Assembly (NCBI GenBank): GCA_013202535.1
Contig: JABMRP010000206.1
Coordinates: 1 to 7,569, forward strand
Direction: 5' to 3'
DNA from: Planctomycetota bacterium
GTDB taxonomy: Bacteria; Planctomycetota; Planctomycetia; Pirellulales; Thermoguttaceae
DNA length: 7,569 nucleotides
Every line of letters begins with the position of its first letter. The first letter of the stretch is position 1. A program made the position numbers and the translations under genes. Below are positions 1 through 5,553 of this stretch, in pieces. The notes beneath the pieces were generated by a model that saw only the letters and a list, made by a program, of their open reading frames with translations, did no database searches and was not told where the DNA came from.

Positions 1-665
1 TCGAAGGTGCAGATCGCGTAGGCCGTCACACCGAAGGAGAAGACGTCCAGGCCTTGGTTGGTCGGCTTCCGGTGGACCAGTTCGGGGGCCATGTAGTTGG
101 GGGTGCCGGTTCGGTTTCCCGGTTGCATGAACAGCGGCGTGGCGGGCACCGTCAAGCCAAAATCGGTCAGCTTGGCGATTTCGCCGTCGCCGGTCAGCAG
201 CACGTTTCGCGGGCAGACGTCTCGGTGGATGAAACCCAGGGCGTGGACTTCGGCCAGGGCTTCGGCCATTTGGCGGATATAGGTCACACGACGCCCATCG
301 AGAAGCTCGTCTTTGCCGACCAACAGCGAATTCATTCCGGCGCCGTAGAGAAACTCCATCACCAGATATTGCGATCCGTCGGTCGTACGTCCGTGCTCGT
401 AGGTGTCGACGATGTAAGGATGCTGGAAATGGACGGCCATTTCCCCTTCGGTCGGTTTCGAGGTGCCAACGAACCGAGCCTCGAACGCCTCCGTCTTTTT
501 CCGATCGAGGATTTTCAACCCGATGATCTCGTCGGTTTCCCGGTCGCGGGCCATGTAGAACTTCGACATCGTTCCCGAGATCGCTTCGCGCAGCAACTCG
601 AATCGAGCCTGCACGTTGAGCCGCCCGCTGGAGAAGAAAGATTTCAGCCCGTCGAGGAATCCCAT
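1..665 (-). CDS. Ser/Thr protein kinase, divergent catalytic loop (partial, C-terminus off window)
   Basis: Protein kinase of the Hanks (eukaryotic-like) type that would phosphorylate Ser/Thr on protein targets. The 221 visible residues cover most of the catalytic domain, and the rest runs off the left edge. Visible landmarks are the ATP-site lysine in IIGLKIL (K51), a likely helix-C glutamate (E75), the hinge LVMEF (101-105), the catalytic loop HRDVCPRN (147-154, D149 and N154 present), DFG (168-170) and the APE-like MAPEL (192-196). Two features are atypical. The lysine two residues after the catalytic Asp, usual in Ser/Thr kinases, is C151. The glycine loop (ISGTMSKFYMARD, 29-41) keeps only one of its three glycines. 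The ATG lies 16 bp after the accD stop, with AAGG about 10 bases upstream, so co-transcription with accD is likely. Metal-binding residues are intact, so activity is plausible, but the target is unknown. Confidence 0.88.
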   Translation of the reverse strand, partial: MGFLDGLKSFFSSGRLNVQARFELLREAISGTMSKFYMARDRETDEIIGLKILDRKKTEAFEARFVGTSKPTEGEMAVHFQHPYIVDTYEHGRTTDGSQYLVMEFLYGAGMNSLLVGKDELLDGRRVTYIRQMAEALAEVHALGFIHRDVCPRNVLLTGDGEIAKLTDFGLTVPATPLFMQPGNRTGTPNYMAPELVHRKPTNQGLDVFSFGVTAYAICTF

Positions 666-681
666 GATGTTGTGCCTTACG

Positions 682-1533
682 CTATTTCCCGCAATAGTCG
701 ATGGTACGGGCAATTTCGCTCTTGAGGTCACTACGGCGGACGATGCGATCGATGAAACCGTGTTCCAGGAGAAACTCGCTGGTCTGGAACCCTTTGGGCA
801 GTTCGATTCGAATGGTCGCCTTAATGGTTCGCGGGCCGGCAAACCCGATCAGTGCCTTGGGTTCGGCGAAGACGACGTCGCCCAGCGAGGCAAAGCTGGC
901 GGCGACGCCCCCCATGGTCGGGTTGGTCAGCACGGAAATAAACAGCCCACCGGCCTGATCGAATCGGGCCAGGGCGGCCGAAACTTTGGCCATCTGCATC
1001 AGGGAAAGAATCCCTTCATGCATACGGGCACCGCCCCCGGAGCCGGAGATGATGATCAAGGGCAGTTGCTGCTCGGTCGCCCGTTCGATGGTCCGCGTTA
1101 GTTTCTCGCCGACCACCGAACCCATGCTCCCCATGATGAACGACGAATCGGTCACTCCGAAAGCGACCCGCCGCGCGCGAATCATCCCGCTGCCGACGAT
1201 CGCCGCGTCGCGAAGCCCGGTGCGTGCCTGTTCGGCGACGAGCCGCTCGTGGTAGGGGATGCGGTCGACAAACTCGATGGGGTCGGTCGGCTCCAGTTCG
1301 GCGTCCCACTCCTCGAAGGTTCCTTCGTCGAGCACCTGCTCGATCCGCCGCGCGGCCGACACGTGCCAGTGGTAATCGCACTCCGGACAGACCCCCAGCC
1401 GCCGGTCGGCTTCCTTGCGGAAAATGGTCGCCTGGCATCCGGGACACCGTCTCCAAAGCCCCTCGGGCACGCCGCGTTTTGGTCGCGTCATCGTTTTCCG
1501 CCAAGCGCTCGAATCGGTCTTGCTCGGGGTCAT
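682..1533 (-). CDS. accD: Acetyl-CoA carboxylase carboxyltransferase subunit beta
   Basis: Beta subunit of the carboxyltransferase that, with AccA, moves the carboxyl group from carboxybiotin to acetyl-CoA to make malonyl-CoA, the first committed step of fatty-acid synthesis in the cytoplasm. The 283-residue product has the expected N-terminal four-cysteine zinc finger (C30, C33, C49, C52), introduced by the typical VPEGLWRRCPGC. It is followed by the crotonase-fold domain with GSGGGARMHEG (164-174), MGGVAASFASLGD (207-219) and EPKALIGFAGPR (224-235), all strongly conserved in AccD. The ATG at 1533 has AGGA 7 bases upstream. An alternative ATG at 1491 (residue 15) also has a GGCGGA upstream, but is less favoured. 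The gene sits between a phosphatase-like gene and a kinase in one minus-strand cluster. accA is not in the window. Identification is secure. Confidence 0.97.
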   Translation of the reverse strand: MTPSKTDSSAWRKTMTRPKRGVPEGLWRRCPGCQATIFRKEADRRLGVCPECDYHWHVSAARRIEQVLDEGTFEEWDAELEPTDPIEFVDRIPYHERLVAEQARTGLRDAAIVGSGMIRARRVAFGVTDSSFIMGSMGSVVGEKLTRTIERATEQQLPLIIISGSGGGARMHEGILSLMQMAKVSAALARFDQAGGLFISVLTNPTMGGVAASFASLGDVVFAEPKALIGFAGPRTIKATIRIELPKGFQTSEFLLEHGFIDRIVRRSDLKSEIARTIDYCGK

Positions 1534-1537
1534 GGAG

Positions 1538-1561
1538 TTTTCCTCGTTGCGATTTTCCTCG
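1538..1561 (-). promoter_or_regulatory. Duplicated Shine-Dalgarno-like motif ahead of accD
   Basis: On the minus strand the nonamer CGAGGAAAA occurs twice, at 1553-1561 and 1538-1546, six bases apart. The proximal copy places AGGA 7 bases before the accD ATG and is the likely ribosome binding site. The distal copy is too far upstream to serve that start and may be a standby site or chance. The repeat is directly visible. Any role is inference. Confidence 0.5.
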
Positions 1562-1577
1562 CTGTGAATCGAGGCGG

Positions 1578-1611
1578 CGCCCCCGGCGAAATGGCCGGCC
1601 GCCGGGGTGCG
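1578..1611 (-). other. Strong intercistronic stem-loop between the phosphatase-like gene and accD
   Basis: Bases 1581-1588 and 1600-1607 are perfectly complementary (CCCCGGCG with CGCCGGGG). The stem continues for three more pairs (1578-1580 with 1609-1611) past a single bulged base, around an 11-base loop. In the minus-strand transcript it begins right after the TAA of the upstream gene and ends about 44 bases before the accD start. No T-tract follows, so it is not a classical intrinsic terminator. It could stabilise or separate the mRNA segments, or take part in accD translation control. Confidence 0.55.
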
Positions 1612-2193
1612 TTAGTGGCTCGGAATCGGTTCGTTCGGTTCGACCTCGAAAACCTCCCAGGTGCCGTGATGCGACGAAGCCTTCCACAGATCGCCCAACT
1701 CGTTCCTTGCCAGACAGCGGCGCACCAGACTGGCCAGCGGCTCGGGGACCACCAGCGCGATCGTGCCGTCCTTGTGTCGGCGGAACAGTTTGGTCAGCGC
1801 CGCCTGCACCCGTTCCTCCGCGTCGCGTACCATCTCTCCGCCGGGCGGGCAGACGTTTTCCGGCTGCTCCTGCCACTGGCGATAGACTTTCGGCTGAGTC
1901 CGCCGCACGTCGTCGATGCGCTTTCCCTGCCACAGGCCGTGATCCAGGTTCCGCATCCGGTCGAGTTTCTTCAGCTTGACATCCAAGGCCTTGGCCAACG
2001 CCTCGGCCGTCTCCCAAGTGGGCTGGCACGAAGGAGCATAGACGACCTCGATCCGCTGCGATCGGAGGTCGTCGATCACCCGGGCAACCTCCGAACTGCC
2101 CTCGTCGTTCAGCGGAACGTCGAGCGTTCCCTGGATGCGCCCCTGGTGAACATAGTCGGTACAGCCAGGGCAAATTAGGACGACTTGGAGCAT
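1612..2193 (-). CDS. Histidine phosphatase-fold protein, probably catalytically inactive
   Basis: The product (193 aa) matches the phosphoglycerate mutase-like histidine phosphatase family in framework: LICPGCTDYVHQGRIQGTLDVPLNDEG (6-32) aligns with the family's LVRHGET..N..GR.QG..D.PL...G. ETAEALA (61-67), DHGLWQG (84-90) and PPGGE (116-120) follow in the right order. The catalytic residues are not there: RHG is C8-P9-G10, the second arginine position is P58, the acid glutamate position is N82, and the C-terminal HG is P150-E151. It is therefore probably a pseudoenzyme with a binding or regulatory role, not a mutase or phosphatase. The ATG at 2193 lies inside the last codons of rpe (19-bp overlap), implying translational coupling. 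An open frame extends upstream to 2832 but only as a shadow of rpe. The low similarity to active members makes the family call good but the function unknown. Confidence 0.85.
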   Translation of the reverse strand: MLQVVLICPGCTDYVHQGRIQGTLDVPLNDEGSSEVARVIDDLRSQRIEVVYAPSCQPTWETAEALAKALDVKLKKLDRMRNLDHGLWQGKRIDDVRRTQPKVYRQWQEQPENVCPPGGEMVRDAEERVQAALTKLFRRHKDGTIALVVPEPLASLVRRCLARNELGDLWKASSHHGTWEVFEVEPNEPIPSH

Positions 2194-2900
2194 GGAGGAA
2201 CCTGAGGGCTTGCGTGGGAAATTGCCGCTTGGGTTAATTCGACGATCCCGCGACGGTAATCGTCTTGCGAAAACAGGGCGGATCCGGTCACCAGCATGTT
2301 GGCTCCCGCATCCGCACAACAGCCGATCGTTGTCAGGTTGATGCCGCCGTCGACCGACAATAAGAGGTCCGGCCCGGCCGACTGCCGAAGTTGACGTAGC
2401 TTTGAGAGGGCCACCGGATCGAACTCCTGGCCGCCAAAACCGGGCATCACGCTCATCGCCAATACCAGATCGCACCCGGACAAGTACGGCTCGACGGCCG
2501 AGACGGGCGTGGCCGGATTCAGCGCCAACCCGGCCGCGGCTCCCGTGCCGCGAATCACCTCCAGAAGCGGTCCCGCCTCGGGAACCACCTCGATATGAAA
2601 GGTGATCGAATCGGCTCCGGCATCGCGGAACACGTCGATCCAAGGGGCCGGGTCGCTGAGCATCAGGTGGACGTCCAGCACGAGGCACGTGGCTCGCCGT
2701 ACGGCCTGGACCACCGGAACACCGAAACTCAGGTTGGGCACGAAATGCCCGTCCATGATGTCCAGGTGCAAAGCCTGAGCCCCGGCCGCCTCGACGGCCG
2801 CGATCTCCTCCCGCACGCGACCGAAATCGCACGCCAGAAGCGAGGGCACAACCTGAGGGCTGGCCGAACGTAACTCGGTGAGCGATCGCGGTGTGGGCAT
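2175..2900 (-). CDS. rpe: Ribulose-phosphate 3-epimerase
   Basis: Interconverts D-ribulose 5-phosphate and D-xylulose 5-phosphate in the pentose phosphate (or Calvin) pathway; a cytoplasmic metal-dependent TIM barrel. The 241-residue product carries the family signatures in order: VVPSLLACDF (17-26), LHLDIMDGHFVPNLSFG (44-60) with metal ligands H45 and D47, DVHLML (76-81) with H78, MSVMPGFGGQEF (149-160) and SVDGGIN (182-188) with the second catalytic Asp D184, then the phosphate-binding VTGSALF. I chose the ATG at 2900 because the protein then has normal family length and about 15 residues precede the first strand. The frame stays open to a GTG at 2957, which would add 19 unmatched residues. 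It is the first gene of the minus-strand cluster and overlaps the next gene by 19 bp. Confidence 0.95.
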   Translation of the reverse strand: MPTPRSLTELRSASPQVVPSLLACDFGRVREEIAAVEAAGAQALHLDIMDGHFVPNLSFGVPVVQAVRRATCLVLDVHLMLSDPAPWIDVFRDAGADSITFHIEVVPEAGPLLEVIRGTGAAAGLALNPATPVSAVEPYLSGCDLVLAMSVMPGFGGQEFDPVALSKLRQLRQSAGPDLLLSVDGGINLTTIGCCADAGANMLVTGSALFSQDDYRRGIVELTQAAISHASPQVPPCSKSS

Positions 2901-3054
2901 ACCGACACTCAATCGTGTCACTTGGCGGGGGAGAGTGATAGCAATGAAACCGAACACTTGCCGGCAGACCCGGCGTCTAGATCATGCGTGTTGGTTTTGC
3001 TCCTGTTGTGGCGGGCAGCCACAAGTCCATGGTATCACGGAAGCGGAAACCTCA

Positions 3055-3083
3055 ATTGTACCAACGTCAATTCGGAGCGTCAG
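3055..3083 (-). promoter_or_regulatory. Putative promoter of the rpe-accD-kinase cluster
   Basis: On the minus strand CTGACG (3078-3083) and TACAAT (3055-3060) are separated by 17 bp, matching 4 of 6 and 5 of 6 bases of the housekeeping sigma factor consensus. Transcription would begin near 3048, leaving a leader of about 148 bases before the rpe ATG. The surrounding 2901-3194 gap is more AT-rich than the genes and holds no other coding signal I can support. No clear terminator for scpB was seen in it. Confidence 0.4.
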
Positions 3084-3194
3084 CGCCTTTTCTTGATGGA
3101 AACATCTAAGTCATTGCCATAAAACACTTTACAATAACACTTTTTCGGTGACCAGGCCCTTGCGGGGGAACCGTTGCCCCTATATCGAACGGGT

Positions 3195-3944
3195 TTACGA
3201 CGTGGTGGGTTGGGGTAACTCCTCGCATTGCGGCATATCCTCCAGGCCAGTCAGCGCGAAGAGCTGCAGGAACCGGGCGGTGGTGAAGTATCGGGCCGAC
3301 CGCGACTTGTCCTCGGTCCGCTCGATACGCAGCAGTTGCCGGCGCACCAATTGCCCCAGGACATGACCGCTGGGACGTCCGCGCAGTTGGGCCACGCGCT
3401 CGGCCGAGATTCCCTGCTGGTAGGCCACCACGGCGATCACGTCGATCGCCGCCTGCGACAGCTTCGCCTCGCGGATTCGGCCGTGGAACTTTTCCAACAG
3501 ATTGTCGAAAGAACGCCGCAATTTCAAGCGGAATCCGGCCCCCTCGCTCACCACCTCATAGGGGCAACCGTTCTCTCGATAACGCTCGTTCAACTCGGCC
3601 GTCAGCGCAACGATTTCCTCCGGCTCCACGTCCCTCATCACGGCCGCCGCCGTGGGGCCGGTCAGCGGCAGATTCTTCGGATCGCCCACAAAGAGCATCG
3701 CTTCCAAAATACTCCGCGGGCTGATGCCACACGCATCAATCTCATCCGACTCCTCGACCGCGTCCGCGTCTTCGACCGCCCGGCCATCCTCGGCCGGTTG
3801 GACCTTCTCGGCCGGTTGGACATCCTCCGCCGGCGGCGCCTCAGCGCGCCCGCCCATCGCCCGAGCAAACGCCTCGCTCAATTCATCGAGCGAAATCCCC
3901 TCCGGCTGCGACGGTTCAAGTTGTGACTCCGATCCCTCAGACAT
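3195..3944 (-). CDS. scpB: Segregation and condensation protein B
   Basis: ScpB partners with ScpA and SMC in the condensin-like complex that compacts and segregates the chromosome. The ScpB core starts at ILEAMLFVGDP (79-89), the first winged-helix domain, with EVVSEGAGFRLKLRR in its wing. The second domain follows from LSQAAIDVIAVVAYQQGISAERVAQLRG (about 162-189) to RYFTTARFLQLFALTGLEDMP near the C-terminus, all typical of the family. The 249-residue length reflects an extra acidic N-terminal tail of about 78 residues, with five hexapeptide repeats (residues 38-67) rich in Ala, Glu and Asp. I chose the ATG at 3944; a TTG at 3986 would add 14 residues, and the ribosome binding site is weak for both. 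scpA, often adjacent in other bacteria, is not in the window. The gene diverges from the YgiT-like gene. Confidence 0.92.
   Translation of the reverse strand: MSEGSESQLEPSQPEGISLDELSEAFARAMGGRAEAPPAEDVQPAEKVQPAEDGRAVEDADAVEESDEIDACGISPRSILEAMLFVGDPKNLPLTGPTAAAVMRDVEPEEIVALTAELNERYRENGCPYEVVSEGAGFRLKLRRSFDNLLEKFHGRIREAKLSQAAIDVIAVVAYQQGISAERVAQLRGRPSGHVLGQLVRRQLLRIERTEDKSRSARYFTTARFLQLFALTGLEDMPQCEELPQPTTS
3744..3833 (-). repeat. Five tandem 18-bp units encoding acidic hexapeptides in ScpB
   Basis: Within scpB the codons read PAEDVQ, PAEKVQ, PAEDGR, AVEDAD, AVEESD. The first two DNA units are nearly identical (PAE-x-VQ codons shared) and the later ones are increasingly diverged, as expected of an in-frame minisatellite that has expanded and decayed. 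The repeats lie in the tail before the first winged-helix domain, where length variation should be tolerated. Confidence 0.7.
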
Positions 3945-4017
3945 ACCCGCACTATAGGCCGCTGGGGTAAGGGTGAGCAAGAGCAAACACTGACTCGATT
4001 AGGCTAGTCGTCAATGG

Positions 4018-4045
4018 GTCATATGGGGGTGTCGTATTCGGTCAA
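4018..4045 (-). promoter_or_regulatory. Putative scpB promoter
   Basis: On the minus strand TTGACC (4040-4045) and TATGAC (4018-4023) are 16 bp apart, matching 5 of 6 and 4 of 6 consensus bases. The start of transcription would be near 4011, about 67 bases before the scpB ATG. It lies back to back with the promoter of the divergent YgiT-like gene. Confidence 0.35.
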
Positions 4046-4066
4046 ACGACAGACCAGAGCCGATGC

Positions 4067-4084
4067 AATTGACATACATCAATT
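4067..4084. promoter_or_regulatory. Candidate operator: perfect dyad over the -35 box
   Basis: AATTGA (4067-4072) and TCAATT (4079-4084) form a perfect inverted repeat around a 6-bp spacer. The -35 hexamer at 4069-4074 lies inside it. A dimeric helix-turn-helix protein bound here would block RNA polymerase. The best candidate is the product of the gene just downstream, since antitoxins of this type usually repress their own promoter. Binding is inferred. Confidence 0.5.
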
Positions 4085-4098
4085 CCCTGGCCCATAAT
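4069..4098 (+). promoter_or_regulatory. Near-consensus promoter of the YgiT-like gene
   Basis: TTGACA (4069-4074, perfect -35) and CATAAT (4093-4098, 5 of 6 for -10) are separated by 18 bp, the best promoter match in the window. Transcription should begin near 4105. That makes the upstream in-frame ATG at 4097 an unlikely start, because it lies in the -10 box, and supports the GTG at 4154. Confidence 0.65.
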
Positions 4099-4153
4099 GT
4101 CGATACATGGCAACATGAAACAACGGTGCCCGGCAATCGTCGAAAGGAAGTCC

Positions 4154-4642
4154 GTGAAACGTCCACGAAGTGCCCAGCGGCCGTTTCCGTGGCGATGCCG
4201 TCAGTGCGGCCAACGGGAAGTTGCGCTGGCCAAGACGAGCTACGATGCCGAAGTTCGGCACGACGGGCGTTTGCACAAGTTCACGATTCCCGATCTTGAA
4301 CTTCCCGTATGCCGAGCGTGCGGTGAGGAAGTCTTCACCGAGAAGGTAGACGCCCAGGTCACCGACGCCCTGCGCGAGCACTTAAATCTGCTAACACCCG
4401 CTCAGATTCGCGAGGCGATCAAACGAGTCGGGATGTCGCAAAAGGATTTGGCGAAGTGTTTGGGTATCGCCGAAGCAACGCTTTCTCGCTGGCTCTGTGA
4501 AGTGCAAATCCAATCTCGTTCGATGGACAACCTCTTGCGAGTCTTCTTCGGGTTTCCCGAAGTGCGTGCCGCGCTTTGCGGCGGTTCTCAAGTCTCTCAA
4601 CTTGGACTCTCGGACGCTGTGCGGACTGGCTGTACAGACTGA
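4154..4642 (+). CDS. YgiT-type zinc finger / helix-turn-helix protein (MqsA-antitoxin-like)
   Basis: A 162-residue DNA-binding protein of the CxxCG-CxxCG-HTH (YgiT/MqsA) architecture. An N-terminal zinc-binding domain has CRQCG (15-19) and CRACG (53-57). An XRE-like helix-turn-helix follows, TPAQIREAIKRVGMSQKDLAKCLGIAEATLSRW (81-113), then a conserved tail RSMDNLLRVFFGFPEVRAAL (122-141). MqsA proteins neutralise MqsR-type mRNA interferases and repress their own operon. Here no toxin gene lies on either side: only 209 bp separate it from scpB and 46 bp from the converging TPR gene. It may be a solitary regulator. I chose the GTG start because AGGA (4145-4148) lies 5 bases upstream and the promoter excludes the ATG at 4097; an ATG at 4115 is possible. 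Its base composition looks less GC-rich than its neighbours, consistent with acquisition by transfer. Confidence 0.82.
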   Translation: MKRPRSAQRPFPWRCRQCGQREVALAKTSYDAEVRHDGRLHKFTIPDLELPVCRACGEEVFTEKVDAQVTDALREHLNLLTPAQIREAIKRVGMSQKDLAKCLGIAEATLSRWLCEVQIQSRSMDNLLRVFFGFPEVRAALCGGSQVSQLGLSDAVRTGCTD

Positions 4643-4688
4643 AAGAAGGAACGACAACCACAACGTCGGCGCCGTAAGCCATGCCCCC

Positions 4689-5201
4689 TCACCGCACCTT
4701 CTTATCCAGCCCTTCGAGCGCGGCCATGTCGGCGGCGGCTTGGTCGGGCTTGGCTTGTTGGCTGTAGAGGTCGGCGCGGGTGCGCAGCGCGGAGGCGTAG
4801 TCGGGGTTGCGATCCAAAGCGGCCGTGCAATCGGTGATCGCGCGGTCCAACTCGCCTTTCTGCTGATAGGCCAAGGCGCGGCTGAGATACGTCGTGGCGC
4901 CGGGTTCCAGGCGGATCGACGCGCCGAAGTCGGCAATCGCCCCGTCGAGGTCGCCCTGCTCGACGTGTGCCTGGCCCCGCTCGGCATAAGCTTCGGCGTC
5001 CCCGGGGTTCTCGCGGATCACGTCATCCAGCGTGGCGATGGCCGCCTCGTAATCGCCGGTCATCATCAGCATTCGCGCGTCGTGACTCGGATCAATCACC
5101 ACCTTGTCGGGCCCCAAACAACCGGACCCCGCGGCTATCGACACCAGCGCCACCGCGGCAATCATCGCCGCACGAGCGGTTTTCGGGAATCTCGCGGACA
5201 T
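4689..5201 (-). CDS. TPR-repeat protein with signal peptide, probable lipoprotein
   Basis: A 170-residue exported protein built mainly of tetratricopeptide repeats, which normally mediate protein-protein contacts. Residues 1-27 form a signal peptide: basic start (R4, K7, R10), hydrophobic core MIAAVALVSIAA (13-24), then GSGC with C28 as the likely lipidated cysteine. The lipobox lacks the usual Leu at -3, so the lipoprotein call is tentative. About four TPR units follow: roughly 38-66 (TGDYEAAIATLDDVIRENP), 69-100 (GDLDGAIADFGASIRLEP), 102-133 (GELDRAITDCTAALDRNP) and 136-166, which is degenerate. The ATG at 5201 has AGAGGA about 8 bases upstream. It stands alone, convergent with the YgiT-like gene and divergent from the oxidoreductase. 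Its partner is unknown. Confidence 0.85.
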   Translation of the reverse strand: MSARFPKTARAAMIAAVALVSIAAGSGCLGPDKVVIDPSHDARMLMMTGDYEAAIATLDDVIRENPGDAEAYAERGQAHVEQGDLDGAIADFGASIRLEPGATTYLSRALAYQQKGELDRAITDCTAALDRNPDYASALRTRADLYSQQAKPDQAAADMAALEGLDKKVR

Positions 5202-5333
5202 ATCGTATTCCTCTCACCAATGATCCGGTTTGTTGGCGGGGCCCTATTTACCAGGAGCACCGGCCGGCGCGAAGATCAATCGCCCGAATGCCACTTGCGG
5301 GGGGTTCGGCAAAGACCCTGAAGGCAAGTCATG

Positions 5334-5393
5334 GTAACCCGAAGCGTAAGCGAGGGAACCTGTTGGTCGTCCCTCGCTTACGCTTCGGGTTAC
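5334..5393. repeat. Perfect 24-bp inverted repeat, REP-like element
   Basis: Arms 5334-5357 and 5370-5393 are exact reverse complements over 24 bp, around a 12-base loop (ACCTGTTGGTCG). The arm core is CCCGAAGCGTAAGCGAGGGA. I recognise this core as a common dispersed element of planctomycete genomes, where conceptual translation gives NPKRKRG or TRSVSEG and produces many spurious ORFs; such frames are present here too. It lies between two divergent genes, so it is not placed where a terminator is needed. A mobile, REP/MITE-like palindrome is the simplest reading. Confidence 0.85.
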
Positions 5394-5455
5394 TATGGTC
5401 CACTCCGTCGCCTCCCGACCCGCCGGGTGCAACCGGCGAGCTTGGACTGAGAAAC

Positions 5456-5484
5456 TTGCCGCTGCCCTTGCGATTGACTATCCT
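5456..5484 (+). promoter_or_regulatory. Weak promoter candidate for the oxidoreductase
   Basis: TTGCCG (5456-5461) and TATCCT (5479-5484) are 17 bp apart, each matching 4 of 6 consensus bases. The expected transcription start near 5491 would leave a leader of about 63 bases before the ATG at 5554. Confidence 0.3.
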
Positions 5485-5553
5485 GGGTGTGCAAAGGCTT
5501 CGATGCCTGCTCCCCCGCATTCACCCACCCCGCTCCCACACAGGAGATTGCTC

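Larger units (their letters stand above)
5202..5553. other. Divergent intergenic region, TPR gene / oxidoreductase
   Basis: This 352-bp stretch has no coding sequence I can support; the open frames across it have no ribosome binding site or recognisable protein content. Its main content is the perfect palindrome at 5334-5393 and a weak promoter candidate for the oxidoreductase. No convincing promoter was found for the TPR gene, although TAAATA-like bases occur near 5247-5252 on the minus strand. Confidence 0.7.

Noticed and set aside
1249..2178. 309-codon plus-strand frame across accD and the phosphatase-like gene
   Set aside because: Shadow of two well-supported minus-strand genes; no recognisable domain.
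1612..2832. 406-codon open frame that would extend the phosphatase-like protein upstream across rpe
   Set aside because: The extra 213 residues are Arg/Gly-rich shadow translation of rpe. The family's N-terminal strand begins at the ATG at 2193.
3164..3183. Pseudo-palindrome GGGG...CCCC downstream of scpB as its terminator
   Set aside because: The inner positions mismatch, leaving a 4-bp stem, and no T-run follows on the minus strand.
3945..4153. A toxin gene upstream of the YgiT-like gene
   Set aside because: The gap is 209 bp and filled with back-to-back promoters. No frame there resembles MqsR or another toxin, which would normally need about 300 bp.
4667..4674. CGGCGCCG palindrome between the convergent YgiT-like and TPR genes as a terminator
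   Set aside because: Only 8 bp with no loop and no T-tract; too weak to call.
5244..5520. Two short minus-strand frames covering the palindrome, with TRSVSEG and NPKRKRG peptides
   Set aside because: These peptides are conceptual translations of the palindromic repeat and are a known type of false ORF in planctomycete annotation.
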